Shown: piece by piece, positions 58,114 through 64,000 of the stretch
Numbering within the stretch: position 1 is the first letter of the stretch
Layout of the letters: each line of letters begins with the position of its first letter
Origin: Pseudomonas putida
GTDB lineage: Bacteria > Pseudomonadota > Gammaproteobacteria > Pseudomonadales > Pseudomonadaceae
DNA: 64,000 nt
NCBI RefSeq assembly: GCF_002741075.1
Contig: NZ_CP016634.1
Location: forward strand, 1 to 64,000
Reading direction: 5' to 3'
Translations under genes and position numbers: made by a program
The notes under the pieces: model-generated
Told to the model about the DNA's origin: nothing
What the model saw: only the letters and a program-made list of their open reading frames with translations
Databases searched by the model: none

Positions 58114-60111
58114 TCAGGTGCTTCTGCGGTAGGCCAACAGGCGCAAGGCGTTGAAGACGACCAACAGTGTGGAGCCCTCATGGATCGCAACAGCGGCACC
58201 AATGCTCAAGCCCATGATGGTGGACGGAACCAGGATGGCCACAATCCCCAAGCTGACGAACAGATTCTGGTGGATGATCGATCGCGTGTGACGGCTCAGC
58301 CCCACCGCAAATGGGAGTTGCCTGATGTCGTCAGCCATAAGCGCGATATCAGCCGTTTCCAGGGCAACATCAGATCCAGCAGCCCCCATTGCGATACCAA
58401 CGCTCGAACTGGCCATGGCAGGGGCATCATTGACGCCGTCACCCACCATGGCCACCTTGGCGCTAAGGCGCAGGTTTTTGATGGCCTTGACCTTGTCTTC
58501 CGGCATCAGGTCTCCCCACGCTTCATCTAAGCCAACTTGTTTGGCTACAGCCTCTGCAACGCGGTTGTGGTCTCCAGAAATCATGACCATGCGTTCGATG
58601 CCCATCTCTCTAAGCTTCTGGAGTGCCTCTTTGGCCCCCTCCCGGGGTGTGTCCAATAGCCCGATAGCGCCCAGATCCTTGTCAGCACGCCGTACCACCA
58701 TGGTGGTACGGCCTGACTGACGTAGACGCTCCGCAGCCTCCAGGGCTGCCTTGCTGAGTGCGGGAATACCATTGGTACCGAACATCTCGACCTTGCCAAT
58801 CCAGACGAACTGCCCATCAAGCTCAGCACGCACGCCGCGGCCAATCATGTTGCTCATGTTCTTGGCTTGGAATCGGCGCCGTGTGCCAATCATCTCTTCA
58901 CCGTCACGCACAATTGCCGCAGCCAGCGGATGGTCGCTCATCGACTCCACAGCGATGGCGACGTTTAGCAGATCCTCGATCTGCGTGCCGCCTATGGGTA
59001 TTACATCGGTGATACGTGGGCGCCCTTCGGTCAGGGTACCGGTCTTGTCGAATGCCATGGCATTCAATGATCCAAGCTCTTCAAGTGGCGCACCGCCCTT
59101 GATCAGCACGCCACCTCGGGCTGCCCTGGCGATGCCAGAGAGAATGGCGCTTGGTGTAGCGATCGCGAGCGCGCAGGGGCTGGCTGCAACCAGTACGGCC
59201 ATCGCCCGGTAGAACGAGTCACGGAACGGCTCGTCAAGGAAAATGCCGGCAAATAGCAGCCCGACTACCAGCAGTAAAACCAACGGGACGAATATGCGTT
59301 GGAAGCGGTCCGTGAATCGCTGGGTCGGTGACTTCCTGACTTCGGCTTCACTGACCATCTTGATGACCCGCGCCAAGGTACTCTCCGTAGAGCGCCGTGT
59401 TACCTCAACCTCGATGAGCGTTTCGCCATTGATGGTACCGGCGAAGACTTTCGAGGCTGCATCCACTGCATCTGGCTTGCTGCGTGCGAGTTCGGCATCA
59501 GGAACAGGTTGCTTGTCCACGGGGACGCTCTCACCGGTTACTGGCGCCTGGTTGATACTTGAGGAGCCTACGACTACAAAACCATCGGCCGGCAGGCGGT
59601 CATTGGGGCGCACGATGACAACGTCACCGGGAACCAGCAGCTCCACGGGCATCTCCACCGTGCCATTTGCTCTGCGTACGATCGCGGTGGCTGGTGCGAG
59701 CTTGGACAGTGCCTCAATCGCTTTCTTGGCCCGCCCCATCGCGTAGCTTTCAAGGGAATGCCCCAGACTGAACAGGAACAGCAGCAGAGCCCCCTCCGCC
59801 CAGGCGCCGATGCTCGCGGCACCGACTGCGGCGAGAAGCATCAGCGAGTCGATCTCGAAGCGTTTCTGACGGATGTTGGTAACCGCTTCCTTAGTGGTGA
59901 ACCATCCACCGAACACGTAGGCCGACACGTACAGAATCAGAGGCAGACGATCAATCAGGCCAAGTTTTCCTGCGAGAGCTCCGGCACCCAGGAGAGCACC
60001 ACAGATCAGCGCGAAAATCAGCTCTGTGTTCATTCCAAAAATGCCGCCATGCTCATGGCTATGACCTTCATGCCCCGCTTGGTCATCAGGGCGTTCAAGC
60101 AAACTCTTCAT
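58114..60111 (-). CDS. P1B-4-type heavy-metal ATPase (Zn/Cd/Co)
   Basis: This 665-residue inner-membrane exporter has a His-rich N-terminus (GHEGHSHEHGG) instead of an HMA domain. The TM6 motif is SPC (AASPCALAIATPS), not CPC, and TM8 has HEGST; both belong to the P1B-4 group that moves zinc, cobalt, cadmium or iron. DKTGTLTEG and GDGVNDAPAMA complete the core. KT2440 annotation calls the neighbour gene at this place cadA, as I remember it. The metal cannot be settled from sequence. Confidence 0.9.
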   Translation of the reverse strand: MKSLLERPDDQAGHEGHSHEHGGIFGMNTELIFALICGALLGAGALAGKLGLIDRLPLILYVSAYVFGGWFTTKEAVTNIRQKRFEIDSLMLLAAVGAASIGAWAEGALLLFLFSLGHSLESYAMGRAKKAIEALSKLAPATAIVRRANGTVEMPVELLVPGDVVIVRPNDRLPADGFVVVGSSSINQAPVTGESVPVDKQPVPDAELARSKPDAVDAASKVFAGTINGETLIEVEVTRRSTESTLARVIKMVSEAEVRKSPTQRFTDRFQRIFVPLVLLLVVGLLFAGIFLDEPFRDSFYRAMAVLVAASPCALAIATPSAILSGIARAARGGVLIKGGAPLEELGSLNAMAFDKTGTLTEGRPRITDVIPIGGTQIEDLLNVAIAVESMSDHPLAAAIVRDGEEMIGTRRRFQAKNMSNMIGRGVRAELDGQFVWIGKVEMFGTNGIPALSKAALEAAERLRQSGRTTMVVRRADKDLGAIGLLDTPREGAKEALQKLREMGIERMVMISGDHNRVAEAVAKQVGLDEAWGDLMPEDKVKAIKNLRLSAKVAMVGDGVNDAPAMASSSVGIAMGAAGSDVALETADIALMADDIRQLPFAVGLSRHTRSIIHQNLFVSLGIVAILVPSTIMGLSIGAAVAIHEGSTLLVVFNALRLLAYRRST

Positions 60112-60250
60112 AACTCGTCCCTTCTGGGGTCAAGGCTTCCAATTGCCCTCTGCAGTTGGGGAGCCGTCTCTGTTGGTTGGCTAAGATCTATTGCACGGTT
60201 TGCCCGAGCCCAGGCGTTAACATTTCGAAGCTATGGGGTATCGGGCGTAA

Positions 60251-60279
60251 TAAAAAATGCCAGGCACTGCCTGGCATTT
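60251..60279 (-). terminator. Terminator after a DUF2790 gene
   Basis: Read on the minus strand, ATGCCAGGC and GCCTGGCAT form a 9-bp stem followed by TTTTTT. It lies 35 bases after the DUF2790 stop. Confidence 0.85.
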
Positions 60280-60313
60280 ATGAATTCTCTAATTGTTCTG
60301 TTCAAATCGTTTA

Positions 60314-60637
60314 CTACTTGTTGTTGATGCATTGCGAATACATCGAGTAACGAACAGTCTTGAGCGTGCCCTGGGAGTCCTCGAAGGTCATCAACCGTGG
60401 ATAGACCTGGCAGGTACGGGGGTCCTGCGACTGACGTACGAATTTCGCAACGTCTATCTTCATGCCATATTTGTAATCCTGAATCTCTGGCATTGGCTTG
60501 CCATTTTTCTCCGCGTACTTGGCCACTGCGGTCTGGTGTTCCTTGGTGTATTGAAGCTGCTTGCTCTCGGAGAAAGTGTTGGCCTGCGAAGCCACCGAGA
60601 AAACAACAAGTGCAGCAGCGATAATTAGCTTTTTCAT
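60314..60637 (-). CDS. DUF2790 small periplasmic protein
   Basis: This 107-residue protein has a signal peptide (LIIAAALVVFSVASQA), a helical part, YKYGMKIDVAKFVRQSQD, a Cys and LMTFEDSQGTLKTVRYSMYSQC, so it is DUF2790. It lies between czcA and the P1B-4 ATPase. A box-like TTACAATTTTGAAA lies 75 bases upstream. It has its own terminator. Confidence 0.82.
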   Translation of the reverse strand: MKKLIIAAALVVFSVASQANTFSESKQLQYTKEHQTAVAKYAEKNGKPMPEIQDYKYGMKIDVAKFVRQSQDPRTCQVYPRLMTFEDSQGTLKTVRYSMYSQCINNK

Positions 60638-60711
60638 AAAACCCTCTCAATTTCAAAACTTCTCGGGCGTAACCTTAGCAATGCATAGGCATCACCGGCA
60701 TGACGAGAAAC

Positions 60712-60725
60712 TTACAATTTTGAAA
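60712..60725 (-). promoter_or_regulatory. Degenerate metal-regulator box
   Basis: TTACAATTTTGAAA keeps the TTACA half of the CopR/CzcR-like dyad, 75 bases before the DUF2790 gene. The second half is weak. Confidence 0.4.
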
Positions 60726-60752
60726 GGTAAGTGCATCTACTTCACTTTAAAC

Positions 60753-60780
60753 AAAAAAGCCCACAACACGTGTTGTGGGC
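60753..60780 (-). terminator. Terminator after czcA
   Basis: The 22-bp palindrome GCCCACAACAC/GTGTTGTGGGC, followed on the minus strand by TTTTTT, lies 20 bases after the czcA stop. Confidence 0.88.
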
Positions 60781-60799
60781 TTCTCTTTAGCGGAGGCTG

Positions 60800-63967
<3,168 letters not shown>

Positions 63968-63985
63968 TCATCCTGTCAGTTCGCA

Positions 63986-64000
63986 TCAGTGACCGTGTTC
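63986..64000 (-). CDS. czcB: Probable 3' end of czcB (partial)
   Basis: The last 15 bases read EHGH and a stop on the minus strand, 24 bases before the czcA start. A His-rich end fits CzcB adaptors and the usual czcCBA order, but only five codons are visible. Confidence 0.45.
   Translation of the reverse strand, partial: EHGH

Overview
The window is chromosomal DNA of a Pseudomonas, most likely the P. putida group. It opens with the oriC-proximal block (DnaA boxes, dnaA, dnaN, recF, gyrB in that order), and the MvaT-type silencer, CopRS/CzcRS pairs and OprO/P-like porin fit the genus. The gene order from the cation diffusion facilitator to czcA (czcD, czcRS, ArnT-like/GT2/GtrA trio, LysR, porin, P-type ATPase, DUF2790, czcA) is what I remember downstream of gyrB in P. 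putida KT2440. That is recollection, not a search.

Layout. (1) 1-6803: origin-side sequence, dnaA-dnaN-recF-gyrB and the gyrB terminator. (2) 6804-13840: a Tn7-like transposition module (tnsA, tnsB, tnsC, a long TniQ/TnsD-type protein), an MvaT/H-NS-like silencer gene and three iterons. (3) 13841-34690: a large copper island. It holds a DUF2790 protein, a copA-copB-type operon with a Met/His-rich small protein, a His-tailed cytochrome c and a DUF411 protein, a PtrA-like protein, copRS, a cusCBA/cusF efflux operon, a methyltransferase/DUF2933/Met-rich/beta-propeller group, copZ behind a CueR-type operator, and a Cu(I) P-type ATPase. (4) 34690-40300: accessory DNA with a decayed LuxR-type gene, a STAS-histidine-kinase-like ATPase gene followed by a DUF4325 STAS-like gene, orphan ORFs, a striking fourfold 9-mer palindrome, and several very small genes. 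(5) 39933-44134: a phosphoethanolamine transferase gene (eptA type) split by a complete IS66-family element with 22-bp inverted repeats and an 8-bp target duplication. (6) 44141-64000: a Zn/Cd/Co resistance and envelope-modification island with a zinc-ribbon protein, czcD, DUF3147, DUF2790 with a structured leader, czcRS, a membrane coiled-coil protein, a PtrA-like protein, the ArnT-like/GT2/GtrA operon, a LysR regulator, an OprO/P-like porin, two orphan proteins, a P1B-4-type ATPase, DUF2790 and czcA. The last 15 bases look like the 3' end of czcB.

The genes form two metal-defence layers. Copper is handled by periplasmic oxidation and sequestration (CopA, CopB, Met/His-rich proteins), cytoplasmic export (ATPase, CopZ) and transenvelope export (CusCBA/F). 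Zinc, cadmium and cobalt are handled by CzcD, the P1B-4 ATPase and CzcCBA. Both layers contain small secreted DUF2790 or PtrA-like proteins, most with a TTACA-N4-TGTAA-like box 70-110 bp upstream, which suggests shared control by CopR/CzcR-type regulators. Lipid A-modifying genes (eptA and the ArnT-like operon) share a separate 38-bp upstream element. The outer ends of the island were not found, and it probably continues past base 64000.
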